This document shows positions 1-13,263 of a DNA stretch of 20,430 nucleotides, piece after piece. The translations under genes and the position numbers were made by a program. The notes under the pieces were generated by a model. The model was given only the letters and a program-made list of their open reading frames with translations. It did no database searches and had not been told where the DNA came from. Numbering within the stretch: the first letter of the stretch is position 1; the number at the start of each line of letters is the position of its first letter. This stretch comes from DAIOGN01 sp036745245 (GTDB taxonomy: Bacteria; Zixibacteria; MSB-5A5; JAUVRN01), in the NCBI GenBank assembly GCA_036745245.1, contig DAIOGN010000050.1, forward strand, positions 1 through 20,430. The letters run 5' to 3'.

Positions 1-2
1 AA

Positions 3-803
3 GAGGCGGTGGCGGGCATACGGGCGAAAGGCACTCCCCGGCCACAGGTAGGCATCATCATGGGCACGGGCCTGGGTTCCCTCGGTGCGGGAATCCAGGT
101 GGACTTCGAGCTGCCCTACAAAGACATCCCGCATTTCCCGGAGAGTACGGTCGAGTCGCACGCCGGGCGGCTCATCTTCGGCACACTCGAAGGCAAGCGC
201 GTGGTCGCCATGGCGGGGCGGTTCCACTACTACGAAGGCTATTCGCTGGCCCAGGTGACACTGCCGGTGCGCGTGATGCACGCACTGGGCGCCCGGGTTC
301 TCTGCGTGTCCAACGCCTGCGGCGGACTCAATCCGCTCTTTCGTTCGGGCGACATCATGCTCATTACCGATCACATCAATCTGATCGGGCACAACCCGCT
401 CATCGGGCCGCACGACGGCCGGCTCGGCCCTCGCTTCCCCGACATGTTCGAGTGTTACGACCGCGAGCTTCAGGCCGTGGCGGTGCAGGGTGCGCTGGAG
501 CTTAAGCTGACTCTGCAGCGCGGCGTGTATGCGGCGGTGTCCGGGCCCAATCTGGAGACGGCGGCCGAGTACCGGTTCCTGCGCACGATCGGCGCAGACG
601 TCGTGGGCATGTCCACGGTTCCTGAAGTCATTGTGGCACGCCAGATCGGCCTGCGTGTGCTCGGCTTTTCCATCGTCACCGACATGGGACTGCCCGACCA
701 TCTGCATCCGGCCGACATCACGCAGATCATCGCCATTGCGGGGGAGGCCGAACCCTTTCTCAAGGCCCTGCTGCAACGCTGCGTGGCGGACATGACGCCG
801 TAG
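3..803 (+). CDS. punA: purine nucleoside phosphorylase, trimeric PNP/MTAP family, 5'-truncated by the window edge
   Basis: Cytosolic enzyme that cleaves purine (deoxy)nucleosides with phosphate to free base and (deoxy)ribose-1-phosphate in purine salvage. The frame is open to the left edge (Glu-Ala before the GTG at 9) and the usual N-terminal helix is missing, so the true start lies outside the window. Numbering from the GTG at 9: phosphate loop GTGLGS near residue 20, HAGRL, GRFHYYEGY (His/Tyr of the nucleoside site), SNACGGLNP, GPNLETAAE with Glu183, and MSTVPEVIVA. Glu183 aligns with human PNP Glu201. The purine-recognition Asn243 of human PNP is Asp225 here (same 42-residue spacing), and the His that contacts the ribose 5'-OH appears to be Ile237. 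Both changes resemble methylthioadenosine phosphorylase, so 6-aminopurine or MTA substrates are possible. First visible gene of the ileS-carAB cluster; ileS starts 7 nt downstream. Family call firm, substrate uncertain. Confidence 0.93.
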   Translation, partial: EAVAGIRAKGTPRPQVGIIMGTGLGSLGAGIQVDFELPYKDIPHFPESTVESHAGRLIFGTLEGKRVVAMAGRFHYYEGYSLAQVTLPVRVMHALGARVLCVSNACGGLNPLFRSGDIMLITDHINLIGHNPLIGPHDGRLGPRFPDMFECYDRELQAVAVQGALELKLTLQRGVYAAVSGPNLETAAEYRFLRTIGADVVGMSTVPEVIVARQIGLRVLGFSIVTDMGLPDHLHPADITQIIAIAGEAEPFLKALLQRCVADMTP

Positions 804-810
804 GCCCAGC

Positions 811-3800
811 GTGACGGACCGTCCCCGCACATTCCCACAATACGAAGGCGACTTCGGCTTTCCAGTTCAGGAGGAGGCCGTGCTCGCGTTCTGGGACGAA
901 CAGGACATCCTGGGCCAGGTGAACCGCCTGCGAGCCGGGGCGCCCCATTTCGTGTTCTACGAAGGTCCGCCCACGGCCAACGGCCGGCCCGGCATTCACC
1001 ACGTGATCGCGCGCACGATCAAAGACCTCGTGTGCCGCCACCGCACCATGAAGGGGCTGCGCGTCGATCGCAAAGGCGGCTGGGACACGCACGGGTTGCC
1101 TGTGGAACTGGAAGTGGAGAAGCGTCTCGGGCTGCCCACCAAGGCCGACGTGGAAGCGTACGGCGTGGCCGAGTTCAACCTGAAATGCAAGGAGAGCGTG
1201 TTCGCCTACCTTCAGGACTGGAACAAGCTCACCCGCCGCATGGGCTTCTGGCTCGACCTGGAACGCCCCTACATCACGTTCACCAACGAGTACATCGAAT
1301 CGGTGTGGTGGATTCTCGCGCAGCTGTACCGCAAGGACCTTCTGTACAACGGCAACCGCGTGGTGGCCTACTGCCCGCGCTGCGAGACGGCGCAGTCGAG
1401 CCACGAAGTGGCGCAGGGCTACAAGGACACCGACGACCCGTCCGTGTTCGTCACCATGCCGCTGGTGGAGGCGCCCGATACTTCATTTCTGGTGTGGACC
1501 ACCACACCCTGGACTTTGATCTCCAACGTGGTGCTGGCGCTCTCGGCCGAGGCGACCTACGTCCTGGTGCGACACGGGGACCGGAAGCTGATCCTGGCGG
1601 AGGCTCTCGCCGAACAGGTACTCGGTGCCGAATTCGTTGTGCTCGAGCGCCACACGGGCGCCGAACTGGCGGGCAAGAAGTACGTGCCGCTGTTCGAGTT
1701 CTTTCCCGAGGTCCTGGAGCAGGGGTGTACCACCGTCACGGCCGACTTCGTGACCCTGTCGGAAGGGACGGGCATCGTACACATCGCGCCCGCCTACGGC
1801 GAAGATGATCACGACATCGGCAAGCGCCTCGGGCTGCCCATGCCTCAACCGCTGAATCGCGCGGGCCGTTTCACCTCGCAGGCGGGCCCGTACGAAGGAC
1901 AATTCTTCAAGGACGCCGATCCCCAGATCACGCGCGACCTCAAGACGAAGGGCCGGCTGCTCCGTTCGGGGCGGTACACGCACACCTATCCGTTCTGCTG
2001 GCGCTGTGATTCACCGCTCATCTATATGGCGCGGCCGTCCTGGTACATCCGCACCACGCGTGTGAAGGAGCGCCTGCTCGAACACAACCGGAGCATCCAC
2101 TGGCATCCGCCGGAGATCGGTTCCGGGCGGTTCGGCGAGTGGCTGGAGGGGAACGTCGACTGGGCGCTGTCGCGCGACCGGTTCTGGGGCACGCCCCTGA
2201 ATCTCTGGATCTGCGACGAATGCGGCGACACCGAGGCGGTGGAAAGTGTGGCGGAGCTGGGCCGGAAAACGGGCGGACTGCCCGAACCGCTCGACCTGCA
2301 CAAGCCCTGGGTGGACGAGTTGCAATGGGCCTGCGACAAGTGCGGCGGCAGGAAGCGCCGCACGCCGGAAGTGATCGACGTGTGGTTCGACTCGGGCGCC
2401 ATGCCGATCGCGCAGTGGCACTACCCGTTCGAAAACAAGGAGGCCTTTGAGGCGCACTTTCCGGCCGACTTCATCTCCGAGGCCGTCGACCAGACGCGCG
2501 GCTGGTTCTACAGCCTGCTGGCCATCAGCACGCTGTTGTTCGACAAGCCGGCCTACAAGAATTGCGTGGTCATGGAGCTCATCCTCGACCGCGAGGGCCA
2601 GAAGATGTCGAAGTCGAAGGGCAACGTGGTGGATCCGTGGCAGGTGATCGGCGAAGTAGGCATCGATCCCCTGCGCTGGTACATGCTGGCCGCTTCTCAG
2701 CCCTGGATCCCTCTCAAGTTCGACCTGGACGGGCCTCGCGAGACGGCGCGCAAGCTGTTCTCCACGCTCAACAACACATATTCGTTCTTCGCGCTGTACG
2801 CCAACGTCGATTCCGTTCCCGGCCTGTGGCTCAACCAGCCGCCGCCCGCACTCAGCGTGTCGGATCGCTGGCTCCTCTCGCGTGTTCACACGCTGTCGGC
2901 TCAGGTCGACCGGAACTTCGAGGAGTTCGATCTCACACGCGCACTGCGCGCCATCTCCTCGTTCGTGCAGGACGAGCTGTCCAACTGGTACGTGCGCCGG
3001 TCGCGACGGAGGTTCTGGGTTCAGGCGTCAGGCGACGACAAGCGCGCGGCCTTCTACACTCTCTACCAGGCGCTCGTGGCCGTGTCCAAACTCATGGCGC
3101 CGGCCGCTCCCTTCACGGCGGAGCGCCTCTACCGCGATCTGGTGAGCCGGGTGGATCCCGCCTCGCCCGCCTCGGTGCACATGGTGAATTTTCCGGCGTC
3201 GGATGCGGCACAGATCGACCTGCCGCTGGAAGCCTCCATGGCGCTCGCGATGGAGGCCGTGTCCCTGGGCCGCGCAGCGCGTGCGGGGGCCGGTTTGAAA
3301 GTGCGCCAGCCCGTGGCGCGCCTGGTGGTGGTGCTGCCGCAGGACGCCCCGTCGGAGGCCTTGCGTGCGCTCTCGGACCTCGTGGCAGATGAAGTTAACG
3401 CCAAGGCCGTGACGTTTACGTCGGATGCGTCGGGCATTCAGAATCTGAAAGTGAAGCCGCTTTTCCCGAAACTGGGGCCGCCCTTCGGCAAGCGGGTCAA
3501 TGAAGTAGCGTCCCTGTTGAAGCAGCTTGGGCCTGAGGAGGCGGCTCGCTTCAAGGCCGCCGGGGAATGGCGTGTCCACGTGGACGGCCACGACCGCGAG
3601 GTCACCGCCGACATGGTGGAGTTTCTGGCCGAGCCCCAGCCGGGCTGGGCCCTGGCGTCGGAAGGCGGGCTCACGGTGGCTGTTGACACCAGCCTGTCGG
3701 AAGACTTGCTTCTCGAAGGCCTCGCCCGCGAATTGGTGAATCGCATCCAGAGCATGCGCAAGGAGGCGGGTTTCGACGTCACCGACCGTATCGTGCTGGG

Positions 3801-3987
3801 ATTCGAAGGGCCCGAGGCTGTGAGAAAGGCGTTCGAGAAGGCGAAGGACTACATACTTCAGGAAACGTTGACAGTGCACGTGACCCGCCCCGGTCAGGCC
3901 GGCGAGTTTCAGAAGTCCTGGCCCCTGGCGGGTGGCGAGGCACACCTTTCCGTCTCTCGGGCGGGGGCGGCACAGCAGGGGACGTAA
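811..3987 (+). CDS. ileS: isoleucyl-tRNA synthetase
   Basis: Class I aminoacyl-tRNA synthetase charging tRNA-Ile in the cytosol. The 1058 residues fit the long form of the family. The HIGH signature reads GIHH (61-64) after GPPTANG, and KMSKS is exact at 598-602. Two Cys pairs in the insertion region (C188/C191 and C396/C399) and two more (C468/C471 and C508/C511) match the two-zinc arrangement known from the Thermus thermophilus enzyme. The C-terminal third carries the anticodon-binding domain. There is no C-terminal zinc finger of the E. coli type, so this looks like the second, eukaryote-like IleRS class, which is often insensitive to mupirocin; that is family knowledge, not something seen here. 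The GTG at 811 is chosen because it lies 7 nt after punA and gives the normal N-terminus; the Shine-Dalgarno is weak. The stop TAA shares one base with the next start (TAATG). Confidence 0.98.
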   Translation: MTDRPRTFPQYEGDFGFPVQEEAVLAFWDEQDILGQVNRLRAGAPHFVFYEGPPTANGRPGIHHVIARTIKDLVCRHRTMKGLRVDRKGGWDTHGLPVELEVEKRLGLPTKADVEAYGVAEFNLKCKESVFAYLQDWNKLTRRMGFWLDLERPYITFTNEYIESVWWILAQLYRKDLLYNGNRVVAYCPRCETAQSSHEVAQGYKDTDDPSVFVTMPLVEAPDTSFLVWTTTPWTLISNVVLALSAEATYVLVRHGDRKLILAEALAEQVLGAEFVVLERHTGAELAGKKYVPLFEFFPEVLEQGCTTVTADFVTLSEGTGIVHIAPAYGEDDHDIGKRLGLPMPQPLNRAGRFTSQAGPYEGQFFKDADPQITRDLKTKGRLLRSGRYTHTYPFCWRCDSPLIYMARPSWYIRTTRVKERLLEHNRSIHWHPPEIGSGRFGEWLEGNVDWALSRDRFWGTPLNLWICDECGDTEAVESVAELGRKTGGLPEPLDLHKPWVDELQWACDKCGGRKRRTPEVIDVWFDSGAMPIAQWHYPFENKEAFEAHFPADFISEAVDQTRGWFYSLLAISTLLFDKPAYKNCVVMELILDREGQKMSKSKGNVVDPWQVIGEVGIDPLRWYMLAASQPWIPLKFDLDGPRETARKLFSTLNNTYSFFALYANVDSVPGLWLNQPPPALSVSDRWLLSRVHTLSAQVDRNFEEFDLTRALRAISSFVQDELSNWYVRRSRRRFWVQASGDDKRAAFYTLYQALVAVSKLMAPAAPFTAERLYRDLVSRVDPASPASVHMVNFPASDAAQIDLPLEASMALAMEAVSLGRAARAGAGLKVRQPVARLVVVLPQDAPSEALRALSDLVADEVNAKAVTFTSDASGIQNLKVKPLFPKLGPPFGKRVNEVASLLKQLGPEEAARFKAAGEWRVHVDGHDREVTADMVEFLAEPQPGWALASEGGLTVAVDTSLSEDLLLEGLARELVNRIQSMRKEAGFDVTDRIVLGFEGPEAVRKAFEKAKDYILQETLTVHVTRPGQAGEFQKSWPLAGGEAHLSVSRAGAAQQGT

Positions 3988-4364
3988 TGACCAAGAAAGA
4001 TCTGGAACACTTCGAGAAGCTGCTCATCGAAAAACGCGAATCCCTGGTGTCCGAGATGGGGCTGCTCACCAAGGCGGCCCAGGAAACCATCAAGGACGCG
4101 GGGGGCGAACATTCCGCCTACGCCTACCACATGGCCGACCTCGGCACCGACGCCATGGAGCGCGAAAAGACCTTCCTGTTGGCCTCCAAGAGCGGCCGGT
4201 TGCTCTACCACATCGACGAGGCCCTGCGGCGCATCCGTACCAACGCTTACGGCAAGTGCCACCAGTGCGGCGAAGAGATCGCCAAGACACGGCTCGAGGC
4301 CGTCCCGCACGCCAGGCTGTGCATCGCCTGCAAAGAAATCGAAGAGCAACAGAAGACCAAGTAG
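3987..4364 (+). CDS. TraR/DksA family zinc-finger transcription regulator
   Basis: A 125-residue protein of the DksA/TraR type: an N-terminal helical hairpin (about residues 1-80) followed by a four-Cys zinc finger (C91-x2-C94 and C112-x2-C115) and a short charged tail. Family members insert the coiled coil into the secondary channel of RNA polymerase and, in E. coli, work with (p)ppGpp. The hairpin tip here reads ADLGTDAMERE, like the shorter Gram-positive-type and candidate-phylum homologues, and lacks the DPADRA form of E. coli DksA, so the regulatory output may differ. The ATG overlaps the ileS stop by one base, which suggests translational coupling. The position between ileS and lspA matches ylyA of Bacillus subtilis. 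Family certain; role inferred. Confidence 0.9.
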   Translation: MTKKDLEHFEKLLIEKRESLVSEMGLLTKAAQETIKDAGGEHSAYAYHMADLGTDAMEREKTFLLASKSGRLLYHIDEALRRIRTNAYGKCHQCGEEIAKTRLEAVPHARLCIACKEIEEQQKTK

Positions 4365-4370
4365 CCCCCC

Positions 4371-4964
4371 TTGATCCAGTCGCCCGAAGGCACACCCCTC
4401 CACGCCTCGCAGGCTCGGCCGTGGTGGGCCAGGTTCGGGCGTGCCCTCTGGCCGTCCGGAGTGCTGGTGCTGTTCGACCAGGTCACCAAGTGGCTGGTGG
4501 AACACTTCATCGAACCCGGCACCTCGGTGCAGGTCGTCGGGTCCTTTCTTGTATTCACCCATCAGCTCAATCCCGCGGGCGCTATGAGCATCCGGTTGGG
4601 ACCACCGGTCTTCTACATGGTGGTCACGGTCGCCGTGGTGATCTTCCTGGCCTACACTCTCGTCACACGCCCCCCGGCGCGCGTTACGCGCTGGGCGCTG
4701 CTCTTGGTGCTGGGCGGAGCGGTAGGGAATCTGATCGACCGAATCCGCCTGGGGGCCGTGGTGGATTTCGTCGACGTGGAGTTCTTCGACTTTTCGCTGC
4801 CCGCCATCGATTTCGGCCCCATCCACGTGCCCGGCGACACCATGACCCGCTGGCCCGTATTCAACGTGGCCGATTCCTGCGTGACGGTGGGCATCGTGCT
4901 GTTGATTCTCGCCACCTTCTTCTTCGATCGCCATGAGTCACCACAGGGTGCGGGTCCGTCCTGA
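4371..4964 (+). CDS. lspA: lipoprotein signal peptidase (signal peptidase II)
   Basis: Inner-membrane aspartyl protease that removes signal peptides from diacylglyceryl-modified prolipoproteins. The 197 residues show four hydrophobic segments (about 28-45, 78-100, 104-120 and 165-187). The catalytic aspartates are D123 in GNLIDR and D168 in NVADS; the QLNPAGAMS stretch is the conserved N-x-G-A region. There is a somewhat long periplasmic loop (FDFSLPAIDFGPIHVPGDT) between the two aspartates. The TTG at 4371, 6 nt after the preceding stop, is the best start: the next in-frame alternative start codons fall inside the first membrane helix. The gene overlaps the downstream rluD by 32 nt. Its likely clients in this window are the lipoproteins at 10297-10689 and 15924-16919. 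Confidence 0.95.
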   Translation: MIQSPEGTPLHASQARPWWARFGRALWPSGVLVLFDQVTKWLVEHFIEPGTSVQVVGSFLVFTHQLNPAGAMSIRLGPPVFYMVVTVAVVIFLAYTLVTRPPARVTRWALLLVLGGAVGNLIDRIRLGAVVDFVDVEFFDFSLPAIDFGPIHVPGDTMTRWPVFNVADSCVTVGIVLLILATFFFDRHESPQGAGPS

Positions 4965-5880
4965 GGCGGACGGACTCCGACTCGACCTTTTTCTCAGCCA
5001 GGCAGTGCCCTCACTGTCCCGGGCCCAGGCGCAGAAGCTCCTTCTGGCCGGCCAGGTGACGGGACCGGCCCTGCGCGCGTCGGCCCGTGTGCGTCAGGGG
5101 TGGGAGTTCACGGTGGAGATCAAGCCCCCGCGGACCAGCGTGGGTCCAGAGAGCGTCCCCTTCGAAATCGTTTACCAGGACGACCATGTGGTGGTTGTGG
5201 ATAAACCCGCCGGCGTGGTCGTGCACCCGGGCGCGGGCCGTTCAGCAGGCACTCTGGTCGCGGGACTGCTCTTGCGTGTGGGACAGCTGTCGAGTCTCGG
5301 ATCCCCCCAGCGGCCGGGGATCGTGCATCGGCTCGACAAGGACACCTCGGGACTTCTGGTGGTGGCCCGCACCGACCTGGCGTATCAGAGTCTCACAGCA
5401 CAAATCTCATCGCGCCGGGTGGTGCGCGAGTATCTTGCACTCGTGTGCGGCCGCATGAAGTCCCCCTCCGGTCAGATCGATGCGCCGATCGGGCGCTCGC
5501 GTTCCGACCGTACTCGCATGACGGTGGACCGGCGGGGACGTGAAGCGCTCACGAAGTACCGTGTGGAGCGACACGCCGGACCGTGCGACCTGGTGAGACT
5601 CAGGCTCGGGTCCGGGCGCACTCATCAGATCCGCGTACATCTCCGCTCCCTCAATCGGCCCGTGCTCGGTGACCCGGTGTACGGCGGCCGCGGAAGCTGG
5701 ACACAGGCGCTCGACCCCGCGGACCGTCAAAAAGTTCAGAGGGCACTTGCCTTTCTGTCGCGTCAGGCGCTCCATGCGACGCGGCTGGGCTTCGACCATC
5801 CCGCGGACGGGCGCACGCTGGAGTTCGAGTCGCCTGTACCTCTGGATATGAAGAGCGCCCTGGAGATTCTCAGCGAATGA
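4933..5880 (+). CDS. rluD: 23S rRNA pseudouridine synthase, RluA/RluD family
   Basis: Isomerises uridine to pseudouridine in large-subunit rRNA (RluD sites lie in the helix 69 loop; the exact target here is inferred). The 315 residues comprise an N-terminal S4 RNA-binding domain (about 12-60, RLDLFLSQAVPSLSRAQAQ) and the catalytic domain with VVVDKPAGVVVHPG and the diagnostic HRLDKDTSG, in which D135 is the catalytic aspartate. The conserved GRTHQIRVH follows near residue 232. The ATG at 4933 lies inside lspA (32-nt overlap) but gives a complete S4 domain, so the overlap is probably real. The stop overlaps the carA start as ATGA. This corresponds in position to ylyB of Bacillus. Confidence 0.95.
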   Translation: MSHHRVRVRPEADGLRLDLFLSQAVPSLSRAQAQKLLLAGQVTGPALRASARVRQGWEFTVEIKPPRTSVGPESVPFEIVYQDDHVVVVDKPAGVVVHPGAGRSAGTLVAGLLLRVGQLSSLGSPQRPGIVHRLDKDTSGLLVVARTDLAYQSLTAQISSRRVVREYLALVCGRMKSPSGQIDAPIGRSRSDRTRMTVDRRGREALTKYRVERHAGPCDLVRLRLGSGRTHQIRVHLRSLNRPVLGDPVYGGRGSWTQALDPADRQKVQRALAFLSRQALHATRLGFDHPADGRTLEFESPVPLDMKSALEILSE

Positions 5881-6990
5881 GCGATCGCCACAACGAAGGA
5901 CGCCGCGCCGTGCTCCAACTGGAGGACGGGTTCCGCGTGTTGGGACACGCCGTGGGTAAGAAGGGTGAAGCCACGGGCGAAGTGGTGTTCCACACCGGCA
6001 TGACCGGCTATCCCGAAGTCATCTCCGATCCTTCGTACGCGGGCCAGATCGTGGCCTTCACGTACCCTCAAATCGGCAACTACGGCATCGCCCCGGAAGA
6101 CTTCGAGGCCAGCCGCATTCATCTCCGCGCCGTGGTGGTGCGCGATGCCTGCCGTACGCCCTCGAACTGGCGGTCGAGTCTGAGCTTTCCGGATCTGTTG
6201 AAGCGCCGGGGCGTGGTGGGCATCGAAGGCGTGGATACGCGCGCACTCACGCTGCGCCTGAGGCAGGGCGGGAGCATGCGCGGCATCGTGAGCCACGTCG
6301 ACTTCGAAGCCGACTCCCTGGCACGCAAGATTACAAGCGAGCCGAGCATGACGGGCCTCGATCTCACGGGCGACGTCACCACGCAGGCCGCCTACCGCGT
6401 CACGCCGGCCCATCCGAACTTCCATGTGGTGGCTTACGACCTCGGCATCAAGGCCAACATTCTGCGCGGACTGGTGGCGCAGGGCTGTCGCGTGGACGTG
6501 GTGCCCGCCGGCACGAGCGCGGAAGAAGTGCTGGCCCTGCATCCGGACGGCGTCTTCCTGTCGAACGGCCCGGGCGATCCGGCGGCCGTGAAATCGATGA
6601 TCAAAAACGTCGAGCGGCTGGTGGGACTCGTCCCCGTGTTCGGCATCTGTCTCGGACATCAGATCCTGGCCCTCGCCCTCGGAGCCTCCACCTACAAGCT
6701 CAAGTACGGCCATCACGGCGCGAATCATCCGGTGCTCAACCTGCGCACGCGTCGAGTCGAAGTGACCAGTCACAATCATGGATTCGCCGTGAAGGAAGAA
6801 ACCCTGGCCGGTGCGGGGCTGGAGTTGACACACCGCAATCTCAACGACGGTTCGGTGGAGGGCTTCCGGCATCCCGAGTACCGCTGCTTCGCGGTGCAGT
6901 ATCACCCCGAAGCCGCACCGGGCCCGCACGACGCCTCGTACCTGTTCCAGGATTTTACAGACCTTCTGGCCGAGCATCGCGGAGTGGTCC

Positions 6991-6998
<8 letters not shown>
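5877..6998 (+). CDS. carA: carbamoyl-phosphate synthase small subunit (glutaminase)
   Basis: Glutamine amidotransferase subunit that releases ammonia from glutamine and channels it to CarB for carbamoyl phosphate, the precursor of pyrimidines and arginine. The 373 residues match the family. The N-terminal CPSase domain (about 10-145) has EVVFHTGMTGYPEV and VGIEGVDTRALT. The C-terminal class I GATase domain carries the nucleophile C258 in FGICLGHQ and the H343/E345 pair in QYHPEA, so the glutaminase triad is complete. The start ATG overlaps the rluD stop by 4 nt (ATGA) and the end overlaps carB by 8 nt. No PyrR-type attenuator or other leader is possible at either junction, so the pair is transcribed from a promoter further upstream. 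Confidence 0.98.
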
Positions 6999-10245
<3,247 letters not shown>

Positions 10246-10270
10246 CTCTTGCGCGATCTGTTGCGCCCAC

Positions 10271-10298
10271 GCCGGGCCGATGCGCCCGGGCTTTCCTT
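10271..10298 (+). terminator. possible intrinsic terminator of the punA-carB cluster
   Basis: CCGGGC (10272-10277), a six-base loop, then GCCCGG (10284-10289), followed by GCTTTCCTT. The stem is short and GC-only and the T-run is interrupted, so efficiency is uncertain. The position 25 nt after the carB stop and between convergent genes fits termination. Confidence 0.4.
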
Positions 10299-10689
10299 AC
10301 GGCAGGATGTCGTACACGGGGAAGGCGTTGACAAACGCCTCGCCCATGACCTCCACAGGAGCGAACGGCTTTTGTTCACCCTGTGCCAGCGAGGTTAACA
10401 ACACCTCGCTTGTATCGGTGAAGTCTGCAAAGTAGGGATCCCCGCGGTGGACCACCAGCGCCACGCGGAAGTTGTAGATGGGCCAGCCGGATTGGTTTTT
10501 CACGACCCCGTCCTTGTACCGAATGGTCCCGGACATGGTGATCTCCGGGGTGCCGTTCATGAGCACGGGCTCGCCTGCGGATCCGGCCGGTGAGGAGGGC
10601 AGGTCCTTGGAGCAGGCCAGCCCCAACAGGGCCAGCGCGGCCGCCATCCAGAAGGCCCGCCACGTCGTGCGTGAACTCATCCTATCCAT
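10297..10689 (-). CDS. small lipoprotein with an FxLYD-like domain
   Basis: A 130-residue predicted lipoprotein. The N-terminus has positive charge (MDRMSSRTTWR), a hydrophobic core and a lipobox-like GLAC with the lipidated Cys at residue 26, so export and LspA processing are expected. After a Ser/Pro/Gly linker, residues about 55-112 have the layout of FxLYD domains: GVVKNQSGWPIYNFRVALVV, then LAQGEQKPF. That beta-sandwich type is common in bacterial envelope proteins of unknown role. The start at 10689 is preceded by GAGGAG about 14 nt upstream; the ATG at 10680 is an alternative that keeps the signal peptide. It lies 48 nt downstream of pcrA on the same strand and may be co-transcribed. 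Function unknown. Confidence 0.75.
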   Translation of the reverse strand: MDRMSSRTTWRAFWMAAALALLGLACSKDLPSSPAGSAGEPVLMNGTPEITMSGTIRYKDGVVKNQSGWPIYNFRVALVVHRGDPYFADFTDTSEVLLTSLAQGEQKPFAPVEVMGEAFVNAFPVYDILP

Positions 10690-10737
10690 TCCGAAGTGTC
10701 CGACTCCTCAGAAGATGCGGTATTCCCGCCTCGCCGT

Positions 10738-12942
<2,205 letters not shown>

Positions 12943-12953
12943 TGAGACGATAG

Positions 12954-12982
12954 TTTCTAGTGTGCTGTGACTACAGGTGCAA
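12954..12982 (-). promoter_or_regulatory. putative pcrA promoter
   Basis: Read on the minus strand: TTGCAC (12982-12977), 17 nt spacer, TAGAAA (12959-12954). The expected transcription start near 12947 leaves only about 5 nt before the pcrA ATG at 12942. The -35 is weak (3 of 6), the -10 moderate (4 of 6). Predicted by eye only. Confidence 0.4.
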
Positions 12983-13085
12983 TCAGATTTGCGGACGATA
13001 CCGTTCCTGAGGGGAATTTAGCACCGTGGGGCATTCCGCGCGACCGCAGAACGGCCCCGGTCGAGCCCACGCGTCCCCCTGCGCC

Positions 13086-13113
13086 TTGACTTTGCAAAAG
13101 CCCTATGTATATT
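13086..13113 (+). promoter_or_regulatory. sigma-70-type promoter of the secreted-protein gene
   Basis: TTGACT (13086-13091), 16 nt spacer, TATATT (13108-13113), each hexamer 5 of 6 to consensus, in a locally AT-richer patch of an otherwise GC-rich sequence. The predicted start near 13120 gives a leader of about 144 nt. This is the best promoter in the window. Confidence 0.65.
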
Positions 13114-13119
13114 GGCCCC

Positions 13120-13263
13120 TCGTGCCCCTCCGGACACTGGATTTCCCGCCCCACTGTCCAGACGCTCCGGACTCGGGCCGTCCCGTCATAAACTAATCAG
13201 CGTGGTCCTGAGTGGACCATTCCCCGAAACAGAGATGTTGGACAACCCCGGTTGGAGGTCTCG
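13120..13263 (+). other. 5' leader of the secreted-protein mRNA
   Basis: Non-coding part of the 12943-13263 intergenic region. It contains a small hairpin TGGTCC-TGAGT-GGACCA (13203-13219), and, at about 13132-13160, inverted pairs GGACA/TGTCC and CTGGA/TCCAG that could form alternative stems. I recognise no known riboswitch class, T-box or ribosomal leader. No terminator-like T-run lies within it. Confidence 0.3.
13254..13258 (+). promoter_or_regulatory. ribosome binding site that fixes the ATG at 13264
   Basis: GGAGG with 5 nt spacing to the ATG at 13264. An in-frame TTG at 13252 would begin before this site, so the ATG is the start. Confidence 0.8.

Noticed and set aside
13041..13063. CGACCG/CGGTCG inverted repeat in the pcrA-secreted protein gap as a terminator or operator
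   Set aside because: Six-base stem with an 11-base loop and no T-run; such pairs are expected by chance in GC-rich DNA.
13252..13263. TTG start for the secreted protein at 13252
   Set aside because: It would overlap the GGAGG that serves the ATG at 13264, and the ATG gives a standard signal peptide.
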